Source of the DNA: Virgibacillus salarius
Lineage (GTDB): Bacteria; Bacillota; Bacilli; Bacillales; Amphibacillaceae
Length of the DNA: 64,000 bases
NCBI RefSeq assembly: GCF_039521925.1
Contig: NZ_BAAACY010000008.1
Location: forward strand, 1-64,000
Reading direction: 5' to 3'
A program made the translations under genes and the position numbers. Positions within the stretch are counted from its first letter, which is position 1. Each line of letters starts with the position of its first letter. This document shows positions 9,843 to 16,934 of the stretch, one piece after another. The notes under the pieces are model-generated. The model had not been told where the DNA came from. It saw only the letters and a program-made list of their open reading frames with translations, and searched no databases.

Positions 9843-9907
9843 TTCCATTTATATAGTATAGGTGCTATAATAAAAATGTCAATATATTTTTTAGGAGAAG
9901 AAAATAC

Positions 9908-10774
9908 ATGGCAAAAGAAAAACAGATTGTTGATGCTGCAAAGTTGTTATTTCAGACCAAAGGTTTCCACTATACCTCTGTTCAAGATATTCTCAAGCAT
10001 TCAGGAGTTTCCAAAGGGACCTTCTATAATCATTTTTCCTCTAAATCCCAATTAATTCTTTCAATTATTCAAGAAGTCGATGCAAAGGTGGAAGAGCAAC
10101 AAAAGCAATTATTAATAGAAGGCAATATACATAGTAAACAAACGCTTTATTCACAGCTTCGTGTAAAACACGCCCTTTACAGCTCTGAAAATATTCTAGA
10201 TCTCTATAATATTGCGTTAGCTGAAAATGATGAAAAGTTGAGTCAATATATGCAGGAGAATCATTATAATGAATTAAACTGGTTAGCCAAACGTTTAATT
10301 GATGTCTATGGGATGGAAATTGAGGCAAATGCTATGGACATAGCTACTCATTTTACTGGTGGATTAGGTTATCAGATGCGATATTCTAACCAAATGAACC
10401 TAAACACCAATAATTCGTCTATTCTTGACTATAATATTCTTCGATTAGAGAAGAATATAGAGATTACAAAACAAGCTAAACAAATTCTTTTTCCTTTTAA
10501 CTTTGGGAATTGGAATGAGACGGAAGAATCGATTGCCTGGAAAATCAGGAATCTCCTCGATCAGATTAATCATGACATAAACACGAGGGAAGAAAAGGAA
10601 TTAATTGATTTTATTTTAGAAGAATGCGAACAACACACACCAATCAGGTGGAGTGTTTGTGAGGGAGCAGTTCGTCAATTACACACGATTGCATCTTCTC
10701 TACCTAAAAAAGAGCAACAATATCAAGAAGTAGTTGACCTCATCGTCAGTCAAGCAAGAAAAAATAATCGTTGA
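9908..10774 (+). CDS. TetR/AcrR-family transcriptional regulator
   Basis: Residues 1-60 form a TetR helix-turn-helix (KQIVDAAKLLFQTKGF...VSKGTFYNHFSSK). At 288 residues it is longer than the usual 190-220, the extra length being a helical C-terminal extension (about 200-288). It is divergent from the MFS exporter and most likely represses it and itself until a drug binds the C-terminal domain. AGGAGA lies eight bases before the ATG. Confidence 0.9.
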   Translation: MAKEKQIVDAAKLLFQTKGFHYTSVQDILKHSGVSKGTFYNHFSSKSQLILSIIQEVDAKVEEQQKQLLIEGNIHSKQTLYSQLRVKHALYSSENILDLYNIALAENDEKLSQYMQENHYNELNWLAKRLIDVYGMEIEANAMDIATHFTGGLGYQMRYSNQMNLNTNNSSILDYNILRLEKNIEITKQAKQILFPFNFGNWNETEESIAWKIRNLLDQINHDINTREEKELIDFILEECEQHTPIRWSVCEGAVRQLHTIASSLPKKEQQYQEVVDLIVSQARKNNR

Positions 10775-10892
10775 TATGCAGTGGAAATTATTTTACTCAT
10801 CAACATAATTATAAGCGCAATTGGTTGAGGCATAACTAAACTAGGTATAGCTAAAGCCGAATAACATTTTATTCTTTCTTCTCATTCTGAGA

Positions 10893-10986
10893 TAGACGCT
10901 TTACACTAGCACGGTCTCAGTTAATGCGGCTAACCAAAATTTGCTTAACTGCGTGGATCTTCGGACTCGATCTGTTTCCATAGGGG
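10893..10986. repeat. Dispersed intergenic repeat, copy 1 (degenerate)
   Basis: This aligns with 56906-56990 through GCACGGYCTCAGYTAA, then a diverged stretch, then CGTGGATCTTCGGACTCG and CTGTTYCC. Both copies lie in host intergenic DNA outside the prophage, next to terminators. The repeat family is known to me only as a common Bacillaceae intergenic element, without a firm name. Confidence 0.6.
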
Positions 10987-11047
10987 ATTAACTCCCCCTC
11001 TTTTAATAGTTATCATCACTATTTCAAAAAATTGAAAGATAAAAATA

Positions 11048-11109
11048 AAACTCTAAACCACTGTCCGGGTATCACTTTGTATACTCGGATTATGGCTCGG
11101 AGTTTTTTT
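11048..11109 (+). terminator. Long imperfect hairpin terminator downstream of the TetR gene
   Basis: AAACTC at 11048-11053 pairs with GAGTTT near 11099-11104, and the arms continue for about 20 further pairs with several G-T wobbles. The stem is followed by TTTTTT. It can end transcription from the TetR side. Confidence 0.6.
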
Positions 11110-11208
11110 ATCTCAATTTATTTTGTCTCTTCCTCATTTCTTTAAAATTCCAGTTTGTAATCTAGAAAACCAAAATAGCTATTAAATGATAAGAGCTTTT
11201 CATTTATA

Positions 11209-11526
11209 TTAATTTTCATTTAGCACTTTGATCCCTCTCACAAGATTCCAAATGAAAAAATACACATTTACAATAACAGCGAGAATAGCTACACCTATTA
11301 AAATACCGCCATTAACGGTTTGACTTAATTGACTGATCCCTAGTGTTACAGCAATTACAATAATGCAAACAATCGTTATAAATGGAACAAGATGTGCCCA
11401 CAATGCTTTTATTGCATGGTGCTTTACACTTTTATCGGCAACAAAATAAACAATAATAGGAAAAAGAAATGGGGCAAAAAAGATACTAAAATAGCTGAGC
11501 GAGGACAAAATATTATTTGGCTTCAT
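11209..11526 (-). CDS. Small membrane protein, DUF4870/Tic20-like
   Basis: I place the start at the ATG at 11526 because AAAGGGTGA lies seven bases upstream; the longer frame has no such site. The 105-residue product has three to four hydrophobic helices, with HHAIKALWAH between the first pair and an IWNLVRGIKVLN tail. This matches the DUF4870 family of small membrane proteins, whose role is unknown. The family call is from pattern memory. Confidence 0.7.
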   Translation of the reverse strand: MKPNNILSSLSYFSIFFAPFLFPIIVYFVADKSVKHHAIKALWAHLVPFITIVCIIVIAVTLGISQLSQTVNGGILIGVAILAVIVNVYFFIWNLVRGIKVLNEN

Positions 11527-11651
11527 ATAAATCACCCTTTTTTTAAAGTTCCTAAACCACTTTACCACAAAGAAGCCATATATAGTCTTACGGTTTTGTA
11601 AGGTAGTAGCATCTTTAAGTGGCTCAGTCGTGGAGAATCTGGATTAATTGA

Positions 11652-11978
11652 ATATACACCGCAAGAGGTTGGTCAGAAAATTACGATATAGAATATGATT
11701 ATGCAGTAATAAAAGTACAACCTATAGGTGATTTTCATGTAGGCGAGGTCACTGGGACACTTAGCATGACAGACCAACGTAATCTAGATTCTGAAACTCT
11801 AAGTATCTATGGATATTCAGGAGATTTAATGAGTGAGGATAATCAGATTTCTCAATGGGTAATGTGTGGTTCAGTTTACAATTGGGATCAAAATATGGTT
11901 TATTATAAAATTGATACAAATGGTGGACCTAAAGCTGACGATGAGTTGATAACTTTTGTACTCACAATAGCACCTTAG
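11652..11978 (+). pseudogene. Decayed V8-type glutamyl endopeptidase remnant
   Basis: The open frame has no start codon near its beginning and reads as the middle and end of a glutamyl endopeptidase: YDYAVIK (the catalytic-aspartate segment), then ISQWVMCGSVYNWDQNMVYY followed by KIDT. In intact enzymes the nucleophile motif GNSG follows IDT, but here the frame jumps from IDT straight to NGGPKA, which in intact homologues lies near the C-terminus. Thus the catalytic serine and the N-terminal histidine domain are both missing. It is a relic flanking the prophage insertion site. Confidence 0.7.
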
Positions 11979-12000
11979 TATCAACTCTATAGATAAAGAA

Positions 12001-12030
12001 AAGAACCTCATATCAAATAGGTTCTTCATT
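12001..12030 (+). terminator. Hairpin after the protease remnant
   Basis: AAGAACCT (12001-12008) pairs with AGGTTCTT (12019-12026). The tail is only weakly T-rich, so termination is plausible but not certain. Confidence 0.5.
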
Positions 12031-12080
12031 ACACATCATAAATCTTTATGTATAAAACAATATTTTGGAGGTTATGAAGT

Positions 12081-12474
12081 TTGTTAAGAAAAAGCATGTC
12101 TCTTAGTTATTTGATCATATTATTCATTTTTATTGTAGGTTGTACTAACAATGGAAATCAACAAAAAGACCTAAATCAAGATGTCTCGCCAAAAAGATCC
12201 ACCTAGGAATGGAGGAAAAGAAGGTTATGTAATACAAAAATACGAAACTACTTTTTTATTTGCACCTACTTGGGAAGAGGAATTGTTGGAAAAATATGAA
12301 GAGAGTAAATTGGGAATAAGCTATCCAAATGCAATATCTGTTAATTTATCAGATGTAGATATTAATTTAGATGAGATAGAAGTAGGCCAACCAATACGAG
12401 TATGATTTGATAGAATATTGGAAAGTTCCCCCCCTAGTGGACATGCTGTTAAGGTTGAAATTATGGAAAAATAA
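12081..12474 (+). pseudogene. Broken DUF3221-like lipoprotein gene
   Basis: A TTG/ATG start at 12081/12096 opens a lipoprotein signal peptide (hydrophobic core then IVGC) that runs out of frame into a TAG after RST. The downstream frame from about 12181 continues with GYVIQKYETTFLF and DINLDEIEVGQPIRV, hits a TGA at 12403-12405 where homologues have a tryptophan, and then reads FDRILESSPPSGHAVKVEI to a stop at 12472. This is the shape of DUF3221 (YobA-like) lipoproteins, broken by one frameshift and one nonsense change. Confidence 0.7.
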
Positions 12475-12509
12475 GTACCCCATCCAACTAAGGACGGGGC
12501 TTATTTTTT
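12472..12509 (+). terminator. Strong rho-independent terminator
   Basis: TAAG..CCCC.TCC pairs with GGA.GGGG..CTTA around a six-base loop and is followed by TTTTTT. It ends the host segment just before the prophage border. Confidence 0.8.
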
Positions 12510-12598
12510 GCTACAATTATTATTGTTCTGTTTCAAGGTAAAAAATACCCCTCATAAAGTGGCGAGAACAGTAGTTCTAATTTAATAAGTGGTATGAG

Positions 12599-12673
12599 CA
12601 ATTTCAAAAATGAAAGCCCATAAAGCTACGCCCCCGGCAGGATTCGAACCTGCGACACACGGTTTAGGAAACC
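12599..12673. repeat. attL: left attachment site of the prophage
   Basis: These 75 bases are identical to 55118-55192. They contain the 3' half of the tRNA-Arg(CCU) gene plus 30 bases beyond it. The sequence diverges from the tRNA after GGAAACC, so this copy is a non-functional tRNA fragment left by integration. Confidence 0.95.
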
Positions 12674-12831
12674 TACTAAGTACATTTTATTTGGCGTTAG
12701 TTAATTCCAGAATGCCTTTATAATAATGGTTGACAGAGTTTTAAAGGTTTACTTTTAATAAAGTATTTTAGTTTGTTTCGCTTTCCACGTTACCAAAAGT
12801 GTGACCACCATTAAAACAGCCCTCACTTTTT
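12674..12831. other. Phage attachment-site arm between attL and the insertion sequence
   Basis: No gene is visible. The heptamer GTGACCA at 12801-12807 also occurs twice beside attR (55102-55108, 55113-55119) and may be an integrase arm-binding site. The left arm AGCCCTC (12818-12824) of a terminator hairpin lies just before the insertion sequence. Confidence 0.45.
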
Positions 12832-12901
12832 TGATATGATCCCCCTATAGTAGACAGTAAAAAGAAAGCACGTTAATCTGTCTACTATAGGGGGATTTTT
12901 T

Positions 12902-13198
12902 GTGGGGAAGAAACGAAAAACTTATAATATTGACTTTAAGAAGAAAGTTGTTAACCTTCATCTCAAAGATGGGATGGGTTATAACACAATAGCTAGAGAA
13001 ATGAACATTGATAAAAATCAAGTAAGAAGATGGGTAAACCATTTTAATAATGAGGGAACAAAAGGACTTGAGGAAAAACGAGGTAGAGCAGGAGGAGTTG
13101 GTCAAGGCAGACCAAGAACTCGTCCTGAAAATCCCGATGAAAAGATCAAACGCTTAGAAGCAGAGAATGAAATGCTAAAAAAGTTTTTAAAGATGTGA
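12902..13198 (+). CDS. IS150-group transposase OrfA
   Basis: The 98-residue protein has a helix-turn-helix (DGMGYNTIAREMNIDKNQVRRWVNHF) and a C-terminal leucine-zipper-like segment (KIKRLEAENEMLKKFLK). It binds the IS ends. The start is a GTG about seven bases after AGGGGG. The slippery heptamer A AAA AAG at 13177-13183 near its end should give the OrfAB fusion by -1 frameshifting. Confidence 0.88.
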   Translation: MGKKRKTYNIDFKKKVVNLHLKDGMGYNTIAREMNIDKNQVRRWVNHFNNEGTKGLEEKRGRAGGVGQGRPRTRPENPDEKIKRLEAENEMLKKFLKM

Positions 13199-14088
13199 AA
13201 GGAGGAATGGATGAAGTACCAACATCAAAAAAGTATGAAGTGATCAGAGAAATGTCTAAGGGAACCTATTCGATACAGTTGTTGTGCGAACTAGCTAAGG
13301 TATCGAAAAGTGGCTACTACAAATGGATAAAGCGGCAGGAAACACCTAGTGAAAAGCAACTGGAGGACGAAGAAATCAAGAAGAAAATTATGGAATGCCA
13401 TAAGAAATATAAGGGAATTTACGGATATCGACGAATCCAGATATGGCTAAGGAAGATTTACGGTCTTCTTATCAACCACAAGCGTGTGCAGCGACTTATG
13501 AGGGAAATGACTATACAGGCAGTTATCCGAAAGAAAAAGCCGTACTATGGAAAGAAAGAAGCTTATGTCATCTCAGACAACCATTTAAACAGGGATTTTG
13601 TGGCCTCCAAGCCAAATGAAAAGTGGGTAACAGATATCACTTACTTGATTTTTAACGGACAAAAACTATACCTGTCTGCTATCAAAGACTTATATAACAG
13701 TGAAATTGTTGCCTACCATGTAAGCCGAAGGAATGATCTGAAACTGGTGATGGATACCTTGAAAAAGGCGAAGAAAAAAAGGAATGTAAAAGGAGTCCTT
13801 CTGCACAGTGATCAAGGATTCCAGTATACATCCCGTCAATATAACAACTTACTTAAAAAATATCAGATGAAAGCAAGTATGTCCAGGAAGGGAAATTGTT
13901 GGGACAATGCCTGTATGGAGAATTTCTTTAGCCACTTCAAAAGTGAGTGTTTCAACTTATATTCATTCAGAACAGGTGAAGAAGTACGGAATGCTGTAAA
14001 TAAATATATTAGATTCTACAATCATCAACGATTCCAGAAGAAATTAAATAACCTGAGCCCCTATCATTTCAGGACTCAGGTTGCATAA
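13195..14088 (+). CDS. IS150-group transposase OrfB (DDE integrase domain)
   Basis: The 297-residue frame starts inside orfA in the -1 frame. It has an HTH_21 segment (KKYKGIYGYRRIQIWLRK) and an rve-type DDE core: aspartate in WVTDITY, aspartate in LLHSDQGFQYTS and glutamate in NACMENFFSHFK. Read as the C-terminal half of an OrfAB fusion it performs strand transfer. No frame break is visible, so the element may still be active. Confidence 0.9.
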   Translation: MKGGMDEVPTSKKYEVIREMSKGTYSIQLLCELAKVSKSGYYKWIKRQETPSEKQLEDEEIKKKIMECHKKYKGIYGYRRIQIWLRKIYGLLINHKRVQRLMREMTIQAVIRKKKPYYGKKEAYVISDNHLNRDFVASKPNEKWVTDITYLIFNGQKLYLSAIKDLYNSEIVAYHVSRRNDLKLVMDTLKKAKKKRNVKGVLLHSDQGFQYTSRQYNNLLKKYQMKASMSRKGNCWDNACMENFFSHFKSECFNLYSFRTGEEVRNAVNKYIRFYNHQRFQKKLNNLSPYHFRTQVA

Positions 14089-14150
14089 ATGTGCTTTTTA
14101 TTCTTGTCTACTTGACAGGGGTCAGTTCATTTTAGCGAGGGCTATTCTTT

Positions 14151-14468
14151 TTAATCTATCCATACATCAATAATACTTTCTATGGGTAAATATTGACCTG
14201 CTACTTTTATATATTTGTTTTGCCTATCTACACTATCTATCTTCCCTTTAGCATTATAATAGTCGTGATTCATGAAATATTTTAATTCGACAGTTAAATC
14301 ATTCTTTACAGCCATGTGCAGCTTTAAGTTAATATCTTCTTGTTGTTGTTCATCTATTATAGGCTTCTGTTTACGATCTTGTTCATCCCATATATTATTA
14401 AGCATTTCAATATGTTCCGGCATCATTATCGATGACCATTTAATATTACCTCGATCATTTACACTCAT
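14151..14468 (-). CDS. YolD-like protein
   Basis: The N-terminus RGNIKWSSIMMPEHIEMLNNIW is the YolD signature (RGxIKW...LPEH). YolD-family genes accompany phage and plasmid Y-family DNA polymerases and are DNA-damage induced; no polymerase is present here. The ATG overlaps the stop of the upstream WYL-like gene (TAATG), so the two are translationally coupled. The terminator of this unit is split by the insertion sequence just downstream. Confidence 0.82.
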   Translation of the reverse strand: MSVNDRGNIKWSSIMMPEHIEMLNNIWDEQDRKQKPIIDEQQQEDINLKLHMAVKNDLTVELKYFMNHDYYNAKGKIDSVDRQNKYIKVAGQYLPIESIIDVWID

Positions 14469-14683
14469 TACGCACCCACTCGCTTTCTAACTGATCCAGC
14501 TGAAAGGATATTTTCTACCTTAAATGTTCTCACTTTTTTACGGTAGTAACAATAAGCCAGAATACTCTTTTCATTTACTTCAAGCACGCGTATATAACGT
14601 TCCGTAACATTGTTATTGCTATCTATATAAAAGATAATGATTTTTTGCTTATTCTCCACAGAACGATTAAGTAATCCTTTCAT
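14468..14683 (-). CDS. Small WYL-domain-like protein
   Basis: The 71-residue product reads as a minimal WYL module: IIFYIDSNNNVTERYIRVLEV then ILAYCYYRKKVRTFKVENI. WYL domains bind ligands or nucleic acids in regulators; stand-alone versions are common beside yolD in Bacillus prophages. GAAGGTGG precedes the ATG. Two LexA boxes cover its promoter. Confidence 0.7.
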   Translation of the reverse strand: MKGLLNRSVENKQKIIIFYIDSNNNVTERYIRVLEVNEKSILAYCYYRKKVRTFKVENILSAGSVRKRVGA

Positions 14684-14698
14684 AATAAGACCACCTTC

Positions 14699-14742
14699 AG
14701 AACGTTTGTTCTTATTATATACGAACTATTGTTCTGTTTCAA
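14699..14742 (-). promoter_or_regulatory. SOS promoter with two LexA boxes
   Basis: On the minus strand TTGAAA (14737-14742) and TATAAT (14714-14719) are 17 bases apart. CGAAC-N4-GTTCT (14722-14735) lies between them and AGAAC-N4-GTTCT (14699-14712) lies over the expected start point. Both match the Bacillus LexA box CGAAC-N4-GTTCG, so the WYL/YolD pair should be SOS-induced. Confidence 0.8.
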
Positions 14743-14844
14743 TGGTAAAATAAAACAAAATAAAGTATAATGAATCATTAAAAGGGACTACTACGTGTAT
14801 TAAATCGATAATTATATTAAGGAAGCTTTAATAGGAGGGTATAA

Positions 14845-15312
14845 ATGGCATTACAAGAATTATTAAATTCATTTTTTGATTTAGTTAAAGCAACGTTGCC
14901 CCTTTTCGGGGTGATAATTGGTGGTTTAATTACATATAGAACACAAACAAAATTACAAGTAAGAAATGAAGTTAAAAAGGAAAGGGTGGAGAAACTAAAA
15001 GCTTATAATGAAATTTTACGACTCGAAGCAAATACTCCTCTTGTTCACCCACTTCACCATGACCTTGAAAAGGATCTTGAATGGAAAATATATAAGAATA
15101 ATGCTAGAAATGTACTATACGAAAATCCCAACTTGTTTGATGAAAAGATTATTGAGAATGTCTTTGAAATAGATGGTATAGCAGAAAAAATTGAAGTGGC
15201 CGGTGCAGATTTCGGGGATAAGCAACTATTATATGATAAATATAGTGAAATTATAAAATTTATATATGCTGATTATAAGAAAATCATAAGAAAAATAAGC
15301 CCCCAACAGTGA
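14845..15312 (+). CDS. Membrane-anchored hypothetical prophage protein
   Basis: The 155-residue protein has one N-terminal membrane helix (ATLPLFGVIIGGLITY) followed by a charged, helical cytoplasmic domain. I do not recognise the family. TAGGAGGG precedes the ATG, and a hairpin with AGCCC/GGGCT arms overlaps the stop codon. It is transcribed against the lytic genes in the accessory zone near attL, a position often used by genes expressed in the lysogen, such as exclusion or immunity functions. Confidence 0.7.
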   Translation: MALQELLNSFFDLVKATLPLFGVIIGGLITYRTQTKLQVRNEVKKERVEKLKAYNEILRLEANTPLVHPLHHDLEKDLEWKIYKNNARNVLYENPNLFDEKIIENVFEIDGIAEKIEVAGADFGDKQLLYDKYSEIIKFIYADYKKIIRKISPQQ

Positions 15313-15322
15313 GGGCTATTTT
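15293..15322 (+). terminator. Terminator of the membrane protein gene
   Basis: AGCCC ... GGGCT hairpin overlaps the stop codon and is followed by ATTTTC. Confidence 0.6.
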
Positions 15323-15346
15323 CATTTACTCCAAATCATTCAAGGT

Positions 15347-15376
15347 AAAAAATAACCCTATGTTGAGGGTTATTTA
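15347..15376 (-). terminator. Terminator of the toxin-antitoxin operon
   Basis: On the minus strand AAATAACCCT and AGGGTTATTT form a perfect 10-bp stem followed by TTT. It overlaps the antitoxin stop codon. Confidence 0.8.
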
Positions 15377-16098
15377 AGAACTTCAATTACTTGATTTCTC
15401 CCTAGTCCGTCTTGAAACACTTGATCCCATGCTTCATTCTTTTGATGAGTCAATTCTACAAGCTCAGTTGCTTTTTTGTCTCCATACTTGTTCAACGTTC
15501 CATCTAGTGCTTCTAAGACTTTACCATAGACAGGCGTCTTCTTAAATCTAGAATATACCGATAGCTTAAACGGTTCTTCTTTAATAATAGGCGTACTGTT
15601 GTCTTCGGAGTGTTCAATTTTATTTCTTCCATATGATTTATATACATCATAAACTTCTCTGATAACAGGTCCGTAATCCCATGCTAGAAATTTTTCAGGA
15701 AACGGCTTGGTTTTATATGATGCAATATATTCCTCGTAAAAGAAAAAAAGGAGTTTCTGCAATTTTAAATGCGTACAACTTATCTTCGTAGTAATTAAAT
15801 TTGCTACATCTAACGCAGAAATTTGATCATCTTCAGAAATAAACTTTTTAAATGAGTCTAAGTCACTTACCGGAAAAACATTTTTGAAAAACATGTCGTA
15901 CTCAAACACTGATCGCCAGTCTTTTGAATCAGTCTGTAGGTGATGAAATCCGAAAGAAAGATAAGGAAAATTTTGTTTTAAATCACTTGTTATTTGCGAA
16001 AATTCTTCAATGCCGTCTATAGATGTATCGCATCTATGAAAAGCGATTCGCCTTCCTTGACTGTAGTCACTATGCAACAATATAAAGTGATGATACAT
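15370..16098 (-). CDS. Panacea-domain antitoxin (GepA/SocA, DUF4065)
   Basis: Residues about 95-165 have the Panacea pattern: LDVANLITTK, then LKLQKLLFFFYEEYIA and FLAWDYGPVIREVYDVYKSYG. Panacea domains neutralise unrelated toxins, among them toxic small alarmone synthetases (toxSAS). The first 90 residues are a separate domain I do not recognise and probably set partner specificity or regulation. The gene has a strong GGAGGA ribosome binding site and starts 14 bases after the toxin stop, with a terminator overlapping its own stop. Confidence 0.82.
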   Translation of the reverse strand: MYHHFILLHSDYSQGRRIAFHRCDTSIDGIEEFSQITSDLKQNFPYLSFGFHHLQTDSKDWRSVFEYDMFFKNVFPVSDLDSFKKFISEDDQISALDVANLITTKISCTHLKLQKLLFFFYEEYIASYKTKPFPEKFLAWDYGPVIREVYDVYKSYGRNKIEHSEDNSTPIIKEEPFKLSVYSRFKKTPVYGKVLEALDGTLNKYGDKKATELVELTHQKNEAWDQVFQDGLGRNQVIEVLK

Positions 16099-16112
16099 AT
16101 TTTTTCCTCCTT

Positions 16113-16778
16113 CTATCCTTTATTATAGATTTCTGGCCAATATGTGTAATCTTTTTTATATATTTCATGTGATTCAAAATTTTTTCTTTCATTATCAGCG
16201 CTCCATACTTGAAGTTCCATCGGAAAGTATTTAGCGTCTGACCCCATAAAATAAATATGATATCCTTTATAATTGCCATTTTCTCTATGTTTATGCATAA
16301 ATCTCTGTTTTTGTTCCTTTAATTTATCGATATATTGTGGCAATTCTTTCATGTTATTACAATAATTTTTATCAATAATCCTAAAGCCTAATAAATCATT
16401 TAAGTATTTATTTAACGGAAAACTACCGTTATCATCAAATCGTTTTCTATGTAGCTTTAATAAAATGGAATCATCGCCCTTTATTCTTCCACCTATCTTT
16501 TTCCCGACTTCTACTTCTACTCTCTTTACGATATCCTTGTATAGACTCAAAAGACACAACTTATAGTCATCTACATAATTTAGAAAATCCTTTTCAATAA
16601 ACCCATCAATATTATTTGGGTCTGAGGAACAGATATGTCTGACTTGCACTTTCTTTAAGTTGTAATGTGTTTTACCTACATTTGCCAACCATTTACCAGT
16701 GTGTTTTTTATGTTCCTCGTATAAAATATCAACTATTTGTTTATAATCTATAAATGAATAGGCGTTATTCAAAATCAT
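16113..16778 (-). CDS. Toxic small alarmone synthetase-like toxin (toxSAS, RelA/SpoT fold)
   Basis: The roughly 222-residue protein carries the alarmone-synthetase core without a hydrolase or regulatory domain: SILLKLHRKR (about 105-114), DLLGFRII (129-136), GNYKGYHIYF (169-178), the E-x-Q motif in MELQVW (E189, Q191) and ESHEIYKK (203-210). Known toxSAS enzymes either make toxic alarmones or pyrophosphorylate the tRNA 3' end to stop translation; PhRel2 of B. subtilis, paired with a Panacea antitoxin, is the nearest named example I recall. Pairing with the Panacea gene decides this against a housekeeping synthetase. The ribosome binding site (AAGG, very close to the start; TTG at 16781 or ATG at 16778) is weak compared with that of the antitoxin. 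Confidence 0.82.
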   Translation of the reverse strand: MILNNAYSFIDYKQIVDILYEEHKKHTGKWLANVGKTHYNLKKVQVRHICSSDPNNIDGFIEKDFLNYVDDYKLCLLSLYKDIVKRVEVEVGKKIGGRIKGDDSILLKLHRKRFDDNGSFPLNKYLNDLLGFRIIDKNYCNNMKELPQYIDKLKEQKQRFMHKHRENGNYKGYHIYFMGSDAKYFPMELQVWSADNERKNFESHEIYKKDYTYWPEIYNKG

Positions 16779-16800
16779 CAACCTTGTTATGATTTAAGAT

Positions 16801-16828
16801 ATTATACTAAATATATCACTGAATGCAA
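16801..16828 (-). promoter_or_regulatory. Promoter of the toxSAS-Panacea operon
   Basis: On the minus strand TTGCAT (16823-16828) and TATAAT (16801-16806) are 16 bases apart, about 23 bases before the toxin start. Confidence 0.6.
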
Positions 16829-16893
16829 ATATTTTCTACATATGTGCAAAAAAATCGCTCTATCTAAATTAAGATAAAATAATAATAAATTTG

Positions 16894-16927
16894 TAAAAGG
16901 GAACCAGCTACATCTCTGATTCCCTTC
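16894..16927 (-). terminator. Terminator after the endolysin gene
   Basis: On the minus strand AAGGGAA and TTCCCTT enclose a 15-base loop and are followed by TTA. This ends the late operon and insulates the toxin-antitoxin unit. Confidence 0.7.
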
Positions 16928-16934
16928 TGTACAC

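Larger units (their letters stand above)
10775..11208. other. Intergenic region with a degenerate dispersed repeat
   Basis: No gene is visible. Bases 10893-10986 are a degenerate copy of the repeat also found at 56906-56990, sharing the core CGTGGATCTTCGGACTCG. A long imperfect hairpin with T-run follows (separate entry). Confidence 0.55.
12832..14129 (+). mobile_element. IS3-family (IS150-group) insertion sequence
   Basis: The ends are imperfect inverted repeats starting TGA (TGATATGATCCCCC left, TGAACTGACCCCTG read inward from the right) and sharing GTAGACA further in. It encodes two overlapping frames, orfA and orfB, typical of the family. A run of T bases (TTTT at 14130-14133, five T before 12832) probably is the target duplication. 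Length about 1.3 kb. Confidence 0.88.

Noticed and set aside
16070..16279. 69-codon minus-strand frame over the toxin/antitoxin junction
   Set aside because: It lies inside the toxin gene in another phase without its own ribosome binding site.
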